NCBI GenBank assembly: GCA_030442035.1 | Contig: JAUJEA010000002.1 | Span: 620,001-684,000, forward strand | Direction of reading: 5' to 3' | Origin: Splendidivirga corallicola | Lineage (GTDB): Bacteria; Bacteroidota; Bacteroidia; Cytophagales; Cyclobacteriaceae | DNA: 64,000 nt | In this document: positions 35,584-44,075 of the stretch, piece by piece | How positions within the stretch are numbered: the first letter of the stretch is position 1 | How the letters are laid out: every line of letters starts with the position of its first letter | The notes under the pieces: model-generated | The model's input: only the letters and a program-made list of their open reading frames with translations | Told to the model about the DNA's origin: nothing | The model's database searches: none | Position numbers and translations under genes: made by a program

Positions 35584-36915
35584 CTATCTGCTGAAAGGAT
35601 TCAAATTAGCTAATCCTCTTTTACCACCTCCCATTTTATTCATGGTTCGCATAAGTTTGCGCATATCATTGAATTGCTTCAAAAGATTGTTCACTTGTTG
35701 AACTGAAGTACCGCTTCCCGCAGCAATTCTCTTTCGGCGGTTGCCATTAATAATATCAGGATTTTGTCTTTCCTTAAGGGTCATGGACTTGATAATCGCT
35801 TCTATAGGCTTGAAAGAATCGTCGTCAACATCAATCCCTTTCAATGCTTTACCCATACCGGGCAACATGCCAACCAAATCTTTGATGTTACCCATTTTCT
35901 TGATTTGCTCTAACTGAGATAGAAAATCATTGAAATCAAATTGATTTTTTCGGATCTTTTTGTTGAGGCGTTTGGCTTCCTCCTCATCAAAAGTCTGTTG
36001 GGCTTTTTCCACTAATGACACCACATCCCCCATACCCAAGATCCTTTGGGCCATCCTATCCGGGTGAAAGATATCAATAGCCTCCATTTTTTCACCAGTA
36101 CTGATGAATTTAATTGGCTTGTTAACTACTGTCTTGATGGAAAGAGCAGCTCCACCCCTGGTATCACCATCGAGCTTCGTAAGCACAACACCATCAAAAT
36201 TCAATCGCTCATTAAAAGTTTTGGCAGTATTCACAGCATCCTGCCCTGTCATGGAATCCACGACAAACAGGGTTTCAGAAGGGTTTAACCCATTCTTTAA
36301 AGCCGTTATTTCCTGCATCATTTCTTCGTCAATAGCTAACCGTCCAGCAGTATCTACAATAACTATTTTCTTGTTATTGGCTTTGGCAAATTTGATGGCA
36401 TTTTTAGCAATGTCTAATGCATCTTTGTTTTCAGGTTCAGCATAAACCTCAACACCGATCTGTTCTCCCAATACCTTCAACTGATCGATCGCTGCAGGCC
36501 GGTAAATATCGCAAGCAGTAAGCAATACATGGCGATTTTGTTTCTTCAACATACTCGCCAGTTTTCCACTGAAGGTGGTTTTACCCGAACCCTGCAGACC
36601 GGAAATTAGAATTACAGCAGGATCACCCTTTATTTCGATTTCCGACTTGGTTCCTCCCATCAATTCGGTTAACTCCTCACTGACAATCTTAGTGAGCAAC
36701 TGCCCGGGAGAAACTGCAATTAAGACCTGCTGGCCAAGCGCCTTTTCTTTTATGGTATCAGTTACCTCTTTCGCTACCTTGAAATTAACGTCCGCATCTA
36801 TGAGCGCCCTTCGAATCTCTTTAACAGTTGTAGCAACGTTTACCTCAGTAATCCTACCTTGCCCTTTGAGCGTTTTAAAAGCTCTGTCTAATTTTAAACT
36901 TAGATTGTCAAACAT
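35584..36915 (-). CDS. ffh: signal recognition particle protein Ffh
   Basis: 443 aa from the ATG at 36915. The frame continues to 37020 but adds 35 hydrophobic residues unlike any Ffh, and a TAnnTTTG box at 36972-36979 lies inside that extension. The N domain (1-90) is followed by the GTPase domain with P-loop GLQGSGKT at 106-113, DTAGRLA and TKLDGDTRGG, and a methionine-rich M domain from about 300 (RILGMGDVVSL to the C-terminus). Ffh binds signal sequences as they leave the ribosome and, with 4.5S RNA and FtsY, targets them to the Sec translocon. Confidence 0.95.
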   Translation of the reverse strand: MFDNLSLKLDRAFKTLKGQGRITEVNVATTVKEIRRALIDADVNFKVAKEVTDTIKEKALGQQVLIAVSPGQLLTKIVSEELTELMGGTKSEIEIKGDPAVILISGLQGSGKTTFSGKLASMLKKQNRHVLLTACDIYRPAAIDQLKVLGEQIGVEVYAEPENKDALDIAKNAIKFAKANNKKIVIVDTAGRLAIDEEMMQEITALKNGLNPSETLFVVDSMTGQDAVNTAKTFNERLNFDGVVLTKLDGDTRGGAALSIKTVVNKPIKFISTGEKMEAIDIFHPDRMAQRILGMGDVVSLVEKAQQTFDEEEAKRLNKKIRKNQFDFNDFLSQLEQIKKMGNIKDLVGMLPGMGKALKGIDVDDDSFKPIEAIIKSMTLKERQNPDIINGNRRKRIAAGSGTSVQQVNNLLKQFNDMRKLMRTMNKMGGGKRGLANLNPFSR

Positions 36916-37287
36916 ATATTTATAATTTCCGGCTTCCTCAATAAAAAATTGTTCTAAAGAAATTTGATGCGCAAAATTAATGAAATTTATCAAAAAATTG
37001 TGATGAAAGGCTTGGTTCATACCTTAACATTAAATACAAAATCTCTTCAGACTTTGAATAAAAAATGTTATATTGATTATTGAAATTTTAGAAAATGGGA
37101 CCAATCCATAATTTTTTCCCCTCTATCCGGCGCATTACTTTTTAATAGGGGGTTCAATGAGCTGAAGGAACCTTTTTGCTTAAGATTGTTGGAATTAGTG
37201 TTACTGATTACTTTCCCAATATAATCATTGAGAAAGTCTGTATTAAGATTTAAGCTAAAAGTTGGACATACAAAATAAAACTATTTT
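36916..37287 (+). other. intergenic region between ffh and the PAS-LuxR gene
   Basis: 372 bp. Apart from the ffh -7 box it holds only AT-rich sequence with a few T runs; no RNA gene, hairpin or open frame is convincing. Confidence 0.4.
36972..36979 (-). promoter_or_regulatory. -7 box of ffh
   Basis: On the minus strand the sequence reads TAATTTTG, matching TAnnTTTG, 56 nt before the chosen start codon at 36915. A clear -33 element was not found. Confidence 0.4.
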
Positions 37288-38076
37288 ATGCCTGGTCATA
37301 CTTCGGCTGTGAACTTTCTGAAATTACAGAGCTATTGGAAAAATCAAAATTTTGACCCAAGACTCAAAGAGTATCTGGCACATCTGAAGCCAGCTAATGA
37401 TTTCAATGGTATTCTGAATATCGGTCCTTATTTTGTTTCAGTATTTGACGCCTTCAATTCTGAGTACATTTATGTTTCCGACAATTTTCATGCTATACTG
37501 GGATACCATAAGACTGATTTACAGGTTAACGGTTTAAAATTCTTCCAAGACACTTTGCACCCTGAGGATTTAGGAGCAGTATATAAGGCAATGAAGAAGG
37601 CATGGAGTTTTATTTTGAATGAACCACCGGAAATGCGACCACATTTTAAGTTGAACATTGACTATAGGATTAGAAAGAAAAATGGCGAATACATTAGAAT
37701 CCTGCAACAAAACAAGGTACTTAATCAAGATAATCATGGTAATATTGTTTATGTTTTGGGTATCTGTACCGATATAAGCCATTGGGAAAAAAGAAAAAAC
37801 GTTTCTCTTTCAATAACCGGCCCCAACGACCACTATCATTTCAGCTTTGAAAGCGATTTTGGAAACAGGACAAAGAATACCACTTTCAGCAAAAGAGAAA
37901 TTGAAATTCTTAAACTTCTGGCTAGGGGATTAAGTAGCAAATCAATTGCAAAAAAACTTTCCATAAGTTTTCATACTGTTAATTCGCACCGTCAAAATAT
38001 GATGGACAAGCTGAATATTCACAAAACAACCGGTTTAGTGAAGTATGCAACATCCAATGGATGGATCCAGTTGTAA
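37288..38076 (+). CDS. PAS domain - LuxR-type DNA-binding regulator
   Basis: 262 aa, cytosolic. A PAS_3-like domain occupies about residues 45-165, with 'YIYVSDNFHAILGYHKTD', 'TLHPEDLGAVYKAM' and 'DYRIRKKNGEYIRILQQ'. A LuxR-type helix-turn-helix fills the last 65 residues, with FSKREIEILKLLARGLSSK, SIAKKLSISFHTVNSHRQN and IHKTTGLVKYA. There is no receiver domain, so the input is probably a small ligand or redox state sensed by the PAS domain. It is a one-component regulator and starts a block of signalling genes on the same strand; a direct link to them is not shown. Confidence 0.9.
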   Translation: MPGHTSAVNFLKLQSYWKNQNFDPRLKEYLAHLKPANDFNGILNIGPYFVSVFDAFNSEYIYVSDNFHAILGYHKTDLQVNGLKFFQDTLHPEDLGAVYKAMKKAWSFILNEPPEMRPHFKLNIDYRIRKKNGEYIRILQQNKVLNQDNHGNIVYVLGICTDISHWEKRKNVSLSITGPNDHYHFSFESDFGNRTKNTTFSKREIEILKLLARGLSSKSIAKKLSISFHTVNSHRQNMMDKLNIHKTTGLVKYATSNGWIQL

Positions 38077-38169
38077 CCAGTGATCCGCTAAAACCCTATT
38101 CATGTTACCAATTGTGTTTGCTGGCATCTAGTGTCATCATGATTGCAAATTTTCTCAAGTGAATTTTTG

Positions 38170-38177
38170 TACATTTG
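38170..38177 (+). promoter_or_regulatory. perfect -7 box immediately before the first YceI gene
   Basis: TACATTTG is a full TAnnTTTG match that ends only 3 nt before the ATG at 38181. If used, the transcript would be leaderless or begin at a slightly later ATG (38184). A TTG occurs upstream at a longer than usual spacing of 24 nt. Confidence 0.35.
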
Positions 38178-38180
38178 TGT

Positions 38181-38735
38181 ATGATGCGCTTCACACTATT
38201 GATTCTGTGCATTAATCTATTCCCTTTCATCATTATAGATCAGGAAAGGGATGTTCTGATTTCAACGAAAGGCACAGCGAAATTCAGATCGGAAGCACCG
38301 CTTGAGTTAATACAGGCGTCAAGTGATCAATTAAGGGGAGCTATTGACCTGAATGACCATACCTTTGCTTTCCGGCTCCAGATCAATTCTTTTGACGGGT
38401 TCAACAGTCAGCTTCAAAAGGAGCACTTTAGAGAAAACTATATGGAAACATCCAGGTTTCCAGAGGCAATATTTGCAGGAAAGATCATTGAGAAGATCCA
38501 ATTTACCGAGAACGGTAAGCATCAGGTTAGAGCAAAAGGTTTTTTGGATATACACGGGATCAAACAGGAACGTATTATTAAGTGTTCCATAGAAATTGAA
38601 GGAAACAGGATCCTTGTAAAATCAGATTTCAGCGTCTTTTTGAAGGATCATAACATTGATATTCCAAAAATCGTTTACCAAAAAATCGCCGAGGAAATAC
38701 TAGTCGGAGTTGAGGCTCAATTTGAAATGCAATAA
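38181..38735 (+). CDS. YceI-like exported protein (copy 1, paired with sensor kinase)
   Basis: 184 aa from the ATG at 38181. A hydrophobic N-terminus (MMRFTLLILCINLFPFIII) serves as signal peptide or anchor. The body is a YceI-type lipocalin-like barrel: GTAKFRSEAPLELIQA, FRENYMETSRFPEAIFAGKI and VRAKGFLDIHGIKQERIIKC. YceI proteins bind isoprenoid-type lipids in the periplasm. This copy and the one at 43505 share 'IHGxxQERII' and both directly precede a propeller sensor kinase (here a 73-bp gap). It may therefore be a ligand-binding partner or a target of the sensor; this is inference. Confidence 0.85.
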   Translation: MMRFTLLILCINLFPFIIIDQERDVLISTKGTAKFRSEAPLELIQASSDQLRGAIDLNDHTFAFRLQINSFDGFNSQLQKEHFRENYMETSRFPEAIFAGKIIEKIQFTENGKHQVRAKGFLDIHGIKQERIIKCSIEIEGNRILVKSDFSVFLKDHNIDIPKIVYQKIAEEILVGVEAQFEMQ

Positions 38736-38808
38736 ACTTTGTCTAAATACCTAAATAATAACGTTACAATGCCCCAACACTTCACCTGATCCGATCTAAC
38801 GCAGCCAT

Positions 38809-41754
38809 ATGATCGCCATATCTAAATATACTTTTTCCATAGCCCTACTTATCTTCTTTGTATCCATCATCATGGACACAAAGGGACAAACACCTTTTTT
38901 TAGGAATCACGATTTGGGATATATGGGTGAAAATTTTAAAATCAACACTATTCTTCAAGACAAAAGGGCTTATATATGGTTAGGAACTAACCAAGGACTC
39001 ATGCAATATGACGGGACCGATCACATTGCCTATTACCTGCCTGATAGCGCTCATAATAATAATGTAACCGCTATCTATCAAGGTACCGGGCCAAACCTCT
39101 GGGTTGGATACGAAAGTGGAACAATTGCTCAATTCCAGTTAATTAATGAATCATTGGTCAAACACCCTATGATTTCCGGTTTTTCAAGCTCACCCATCTC
39201 AGCTATTATGGAGGATCAGGAGGGGAATCTCTGGTTTGCAACAAAAGGTGAAGGCATTTTTTACTTCAATCAAGATGAGATTAATCAAATCTCTACAGAT
39301 GATGGCCTAAATGATGACTATATCTATACAATGGTTCAAGGGCCGGAGCAACATATTTATGTAGGAACAGACAGGGGAATTGGTATTTGCAAAATTACTC
39401 AAGAAAAAACGAAAATCAGAAATCTAACAATTGAAGATGGTTTGGCCGATAACATTGTCAAAGCCCTTGTACCAGATGAATATGGTAATTTGTGGATTGG
39501 ATTATATGATGGGGGTATATGTTATTACAATTCTAAAGATGGATATTTCATTAAGCCTGGTAAAGATTTTCAATGGAATTATGGTCCTATCAGCGATATC
39601 ATATTGACCAACCATAATGAACTTTGGATTGGTACTGAAGGCCATGGAAACATTGCTATTAGATTCGATGGGAATAACATTCCTGAAATCATTGGCAAAC
39701 ATCAATTCCTACCGGAAACAAGAGTTTATGATTTATTTAATGATGATCAAGGCAATATATGGATTTCAGATAATAGCTCAGGATTAACCTCATCAAATGA
39801 GAGCCTTTTATTCTACAAAAACATTAAAGGTTTCAATATAGATAATGTAAAGACGCTTACTACCGATCATAAAGGAGCTTTGTGGTTCAATACAAATGAT
39901 GGACTTTATTATTATGATATACAAAATGAAATGATCAGGCCAATTTCATCCAAAGCAATCCAACCGGAACTCCATAGCGCGGATATTATTAGTTCATTTG
40001 TCGATGACTACAACTATTTATGGTTGGGTACTTGGAACCAGGGAGTGTTCAGATATCATATACCTAGTGGAAAAACCAGGAAAATCACTACCGAGGAAGG
40101 CCTTGTAAACAACAATGTACTATCAATCACCGGCTCAGGAGATGAAATATGGTTTGCTACTTTGGGAGGAGTATCAAAATGTACTTTATTGGACCAAAGT
40201 ATGGAAAATAATATCAATTGGACTTTTGAAAATTTTCAGGAGGAGGGGCTTGGATTAAATTATATATATTGTGTATACATCGATTCCAAAAATCGAAAAT
40301 GGTTTGCAACTGATGGAGAAGGTATTATTCTATTGGAAAATGGAAGCTTCCAAAGCTTCGAAAAGAATGACTCGCTTAAAAGTAAGGTCATTTATTCCAT
40401 TACCGAAGATCTAAGCGGAAACATCTGGTTTAGTACAAAGGATGAAGGTATTTATAAATATGACGGGAAATCATTTAAGAATTACGCACTAAATGATGGC
40501 ATGAATAACCTTATCATCCGAAGCTTGATTACCGATGGTGATGGTAATATAGTGATCATTCACACTGCTGGTATCGATATTTTGGATCCCGATACAGATG
40601 AGATTGTATATTACGCACAGGAAAGCGGCATTGATTTCATTGATCCTAATATTAACACCACGGTCAGAGACCAATACGAAAATGTCTGGATCGGAACAAA
40701 CAATAGTATTATCAAATATACAAGCAGTGATACTGATAACATTCGAGGACCTGTTACCAGATTGAATAAAGTTCTATTGTTTCTCGATGAGAATGAAAAA
40801 CCAAAAGACAATCTCTTTTCTTATAATCAAAATCACATTTCGTTTCATTGTATAGGTTTATGGTATCAGAATCCCGGAGACGTTAAATATCAGTACTTAC
40901 TTGAGGGTTACGACCTTGATTGGAAGACCTCGGGAGACAAGATCTTTATTTATCCAAAACTGCCTCCCGGAGATTATATTTTTAAAGTTCGATCCGGATT
41001 AAACCTGAACTTTGAAATGGCTGATATGGTCACGTATCAGTTCAGCATTGCAAAACCATTTTGGCAAAGAGCCTGGTTTATAATCTTAGGTCTTTTTTTT
41101 ATTATCGGGATTACCTGGACCTATATTAAATTAAGAGAGCAAAGACTCAAAAAGGCTGAAAGTCTGGAAAAAGAAAAGATCAAATTTCAGTTTGAATCGT
41201 TAAAAAGCCAGGTAAATCCTCACTTCTTATTCAACAGTTTTAATACCCTCATCACACTCATAGAAGAAGATCAGGAAATGGCCGTAGATTATGTAGATCG
41301 ACTCTCTGATTTTTTTCGTAGCTTATTGCAGCATAGAGAAAGTAATACCATATCTCTGAAGGAAGAGTTGGAGCTTATCAGTAATTATTATTTTCTGCAA
41401 AAGAAAAGGTATGGTAATAATTTTGATCTGGAAATAAAGGTATCGGAAAGCGAATTGGATACAATCATTCCTCCTTTGAGTTTGCAATTATTGATTGAAA
41501 ACGCCATCAAACACAATGAAATTTCCACGAAAAATCCATTAAAGATCCGGTTATATAATGATAATGGATTCCTCCACGTTAAAAATGGTCTCAAACTAAA
41601 ACGAACTGTCCCGGCCGGGACCGGGTTTGGTTTGGAATATATTATAAATCGTTACAAATTATTAAGTGACAAAAGTGTAGAAATTAACAGGACTAAAGAC
41701 TTCTTTGAGGTTTCTGTCCCTCTGGTTAAACCTTTGGAACTAGATGTTTCATAG
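38809..41754 (+). CDS. two-component regulator propeller sensor with LytS-type histidine kinase
   Basis: 981 aa. A signal peptide/anchor (about 1-26) is followed by about a dozen propeller repeats of the 'YIWLGTNQGLMQYDG' and 'GNLWFATKGEGIFYF' type (about 30-660), a Y_Y_Y domain with KYQYLLEGYDLDW (about 680-745) and a membrane segment (about 752-772, WFIILGLFFIIGITWTYI). The kinase part is of the His_kinase/LytS type, with the phospho-acceptor in QVNPHFLFNSFN (His805) and the ATP-site IENAIKHNE. It senses an external signal and phosphorylates a response regulator, most simply the LytTR regulator 58 bp downstream. Confidence 0.93.
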   Translation: MIAISKYTFSIALLIFFVSIIMDTKGQTPFFRNHDLGYMGENFKINTILQDKRAYIWLGTNQGLMQYDGTDHIAYYLPDSAHNNNVTAIYQGTGPNLWVGYESGTIAQFQLINESLVKHPMISGFSSSPISAIMEDQEGNLWFATKGEGIFYFNQDEINQISTDDGLNDDYIYTMVQGPEQHIYVGTDRGIGICKITQEKTKIRNLTIEDGLADNIVKALVPDEYGNLWIGLYDGGICYYNSKDGYFIKPGKDFQWNYGPISDIILTNHNELWIGTEGHGNIAIRFDGNNIPEIIGKHQFLPETRVYDLFNDDQGNIWISDNSSGLTSSNESLLFYKNIKGFNIDNVKTLTTDHKGALWFNTNDGLYYYDIQNEMIRPISSKAIQPELHSADIISSFVDDYNYLWLGTWNQGVFRYHIPSGKTRKITTEEGLVNNNVLSITGSGDEIWFATLGGVSKCTLLDQSMENNINWTFENFQEEGLGLNYIYCVYIDSKNRKWFATDGEGIILLENGSFQSFEKNDSLKSKVIYSITEDLSGNIWFSTKDEGIYKYDGKSFKNYALNDGMNNLIIRSLITDGDGNIVIIHTAGIDILDPDTDEIVYYAQESGIDFIDPNINTTVRDQYENVWIGTNNSIIKYTSSDTDNIRGPVTRLNKVLLFLDENEKPKDNLFSYNQNHISFHCIGLWYQNPGDVKYQYLLEGYDLDWKTSGDKIFIYPKLPPGDYIFKVRSGLNLNFEMADMVTYQFSIAKPFWQRAWFIILGLFFIIGITWTYIKLREQRLKKAESLEKEKIKFQFESLKSQVNPHFLFNSFNTLITLIEEDQEMAVDYVDRLSDFFRSLLQHRESNTISLKEELELISNYYFLQKKRYGNNFDLEIKVSESELDTIIPPLSLQLLIENAIKHNEISTKNPLKIRLYNDNGFLHVKNGLKLKRTVPAGTGFGLEYIINRYKLLSDKSVEINRTKDFFEVSVPLVKPLELDVS

Positions 41755-41812
41755 TGGGCTTTAATATTTTTGGGGGAACATTAGATCTTTTTAAAACTAT
41801 AAAAGCTGACAA

Positions 41813-42586
41813 ATGAAGGAAGTTTTAATAATAGAAGACGAGGCAGCTGCATCCAGACGACTGGAGAAACTCATCCTTGAAATTGCTCCCAATTTTACCA
41901 TCTTGGGATGTTTAGATAGTATACAAGACGCTATTTCATGGTTGAGGTCCAATCCAAGTCCGGATTTACTATTTATGGATATTCACCTGGCGGATGGATC
42001 CAGTTTTGATATTTTCAATGCTACAAAGATTACCTGTCCTGTGATTTTCACAACGGCCTATGATCAATATGCCATACAGGCCTTTAAAGTAAATAGCATT
42101 GACTACTTATTGAAACCTATCAAAAAAAGTGAATTACAGCAGAGTATTCAGAAATTTGAAATGATCAACCATCAAAAGCTCATTGTAAACATTGATTACG
42201 AAAAATTAGCATCATCGATCCAAGAGCATCAATCTAATTACCAGGAGAGGCTGGTTGTTAGATATGGTCAAAATATCAAAGTGATCCAAGTTGATCAAAT
42301 TGCTTATTTCTATACTCTTGAAAAAGTAGTTTTCCTTATCACATACGAAAATCAGAAATTCGCCTTGGACCATAATTTGGATCAACTCGAAAGCATGTTG
42401 GATCCAAATGTATTTTTTAGGATCAATCGACAATTCATCGTATGCATTCATGCGATTGATAAAATGTACACTTATTCCAAATCCAGAGTGAAGTTAACGC
42501 TCAACCCATCTTGCCAGTTAGAAACCATTGTAAGCACAGAAAGATCACCAGGTTTCAAAGGATGGCTTGCAGGACATCAAAAATAA
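41813..42586 (+). CDS. LytTR-family response regulator
   Basis: 257 aa. The receiver domain (1-120) has the acidic pair EDE at 8-10, phospho-acceptor Asp56 (LLFMDIHLAD), the Thr/Ser switch in FTTAYD and the conserved Lys in DYLLKPI. The LytTR DNA-binding domain fills about 145-250 (RLVVRYGQNIKVIQVDQIAY, FFRINRQFIVCIHAI). It is the expected partner of the LytS-type kinase just upstream, with which it forms an operon. It binds direct-repeat sites as a dimer in characterised relatives; its targets here are unknown. Confidence 0.94.
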   Translation: MKEVLIIEDEAAASRRLEKLILEIAPNFTILGCLDSIQDAISWLRSNPSPDLLFMDIHLADGSSFDIFNATKITCPVIFTTAYDQYAIQAFKVNSIDYLLKPIKKSELQQSIQKFEMINHQKLIVNIDYEKLASSIQEHQSNYQERLVVRYGQNIKVIQVDQIAYFYTLEKVVFLITYENQKFALDHNLDQLESMLDPNVFFRINRQFIVCIHAIDKMYTYSKSRVKLTLNPSCQLETIVSTERSPGFKGWLAGHQK

Positions 42587-42763
42587 TTTTCTCATATATC
42601 TATAATCAGATTGAGAATCAATTTTTTCCCACCCATTGTTTCATTTCACCATTTCAATAATTTTTTTTTCCATAGGGAAAAGAATTTAAAGAGATTTGAG
42701 ACGAAAATGATCGATGTACAGCAAGTACCAGATCATTTGGATAATTAAAGCCTACCCAAAATC

Positions 42764-43135
42764 ATGGAAATTTTAATATTGGAGGATGAATCGGCTGCTG
42801 CGAGACGCCTTTTGAAAATGATAGAGAAAGTTGTTCCGGAGGCCAATATAGTTGGGGTTTTGGAAAGTGTTCTTGATGGAATCAATTGGTTCAATACTCA
42901 TAATATGCCCGATCTTATGCTAATGGATATACAGTTGGCTGATGGTTTGAGCTTTGAGATTCTAAGAAAAATTGATATCACCTGCCCTGTAATATTTACA
43001 ACTTCCTATGACAGTTATAAGTCGGAATGTGAAAAAGTTAATTGTATCGATTATCTGTTAAAACCTATCAAACAAAGGATACTGGTGGAAAGTATGGAAA
43101 ACTTCAAAAATAACTACTTCAAAGTCTCAGGATAA
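42764..43135 (+). CDS. receiver-only response regulator, paralog lacking the LytTR domain
   Basis: 123 aa, receiver domain only. It aligns along its length with residues 1-115 of the LytTR regulator at 41813 (ILEDESAAARRL, LMLMDIQLADG, CPVIFTTSYD, IDYLLKPIKQ). It keeps the acidic pair, phospho-acceptor Asp55, the Thr/Ser switch and the Lys. The frame ends cleanly and no LytTR remnant is evident in the following 300 bp. It may act as a stand-alone phosphate sink, or as a link to the second sensor kinase at 44076, which has no regulator beside it. It probably arose by partial duplication. Confidence 0.8.
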   Translation: MEILILEDESAAARRLLKMIEKVVPEANIVGVLESVLDGINWFNTHNMPDLMLMDIQLADGLSFEILRKIDITCPVIFTTSYDSYKSECEKVNCIDYLLKPIKQRILVESMENFKNNYFKVSG

Positions 43136-43504
43136 CTTTGCAACCCAAAATGCTCATAGTTAATTGATAATCAAGGAACAAGGAAGATCATTTCATTATT
43201 TCATCCATAGTTAAAATCAAAGAATCTCAATCTATTTCTGTAACTGACGATCCATGTTATTATCTAATGGTTCGAGTAATATGAAGGGAAATTTAATGAT
43301 TATAAGAGCTAAGTTCTGCTGCGCTAAGTAATGATTTAAAAGCAAAAGGTAAGTGTTTCAAGAAATTAGGATAATCGATTACGAATGTAATATTCAAAGA
43401 TTATCTCTCCCACATATTTCAAATTTAACATGCATTTTGGTACTTTATGAAGTTAGAACTTCTTTAAAAGCCATTGTATATATGGCTATTACGGACCGGA
43501 GCAA
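43136..43504 (+). other. intergenic region between receiver gene and second YceI gene
   Basis: 369 bp, AT-rich. I searched for a LytTR remnant in all forward frames and saw none. A short hairpin (AGCCAT / ATGGCT, near 43470-43487) lies just before the YceI gene but has no T run. No RNA gene seen. Confidence 0.4.
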
Positions 43505-44059
43505 ATGAACCTTTTCACAATATATTCTGTGATATTGTACTTTCTTTGGACAGTTGGAGGAACATCTGACCAGGAAATGTATATTGCCACGAATGGTACC
43601 GTCAACTTTAAATCAAATGCGCCACTTGAAGTCATTGAGGCATATTCCAACTCGGCAAAAGGGATCATAAAAGTTGAAGACAAAAGTGTAGCTTATTCCA
43701 TAGATATTTCCTCCTTCCAGGGTTTCCGAAATAAATTGCAAAGGGAGCATTTTCTGGAGAATTATATGGAGGTTACAAACTATCCGAAAGCCAGCTTTCT
43801 TGGAAAAATCATCGAAAATATTGACTTCAGCAGCGAGGGTGAATTTAAAGTAAGAGCTAAGGGAATCTTAAGCATTCATGGTGTTGGCCAAGAGCGAATT
43901 ATTAGATCAACCATTAAAATAGGACAAGGGATCATTAATTTAAGTTCAGATTTCACTGTTTCATTAGAGGATCACAATATCACCGTTCCAAAGGTCGTCA
44001 ATCAAAAAATTGCCGAGAAAATTATAGTAAGTGTAAACACTACATTCATAAAAAAATAA
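43505..44059 (+). CDS. YceI-like exported protein (copy 2, paired with sensor kinase)
   Basis: 184 aa with a hydrophobic N-terminus (MNLFTIYSVILYFLWTVGG). The YceI barrel motifs are GTVNFKSNAPLEVIEA, EHFLENYMEVTNYPKASFLG and VRAKGILSIHGVGQERIIRS. It is closer to copy 1 (38181) than to copy 3 (49437): both lack the basic YceI 'IHGVTK' form and have 'QERII' instead. The stop is only 16 bp before the start of the second propeller sensor, so the pair is surely co-transcribed. A periplasmic lipid- or quinone-type ligand is possible from what is known of YceI; it is not shown here. Confidence 0.87.
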   Translation: MNLFTIYSVILYFLWTVGGTSDQEMYIATNGTVNFKSNAPLEVIEAYSNSAKGIIKVEDKSVAYSIDISSFQGFRNKLQREHFLENYMEVTNYPKASFLGKIIENIDFSSEGEFKVRAKGILSIHGVGQERIIRSTIKIGQGIINLSSDFTVSLEDHNITVPKVVNQKIAEKIIVSVNTTFIKK

Positions 44060-44075
44060 CATATCCATTATCTTA

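Noticed and set aside
36916-37020. N-terminal extension of ffh by 35 residues
   Set aside because: The extension is hydrophobic and unlike Ffh, and a TAnnTTTG promoter box lies within it; the start at 36915 gives the normal protein.
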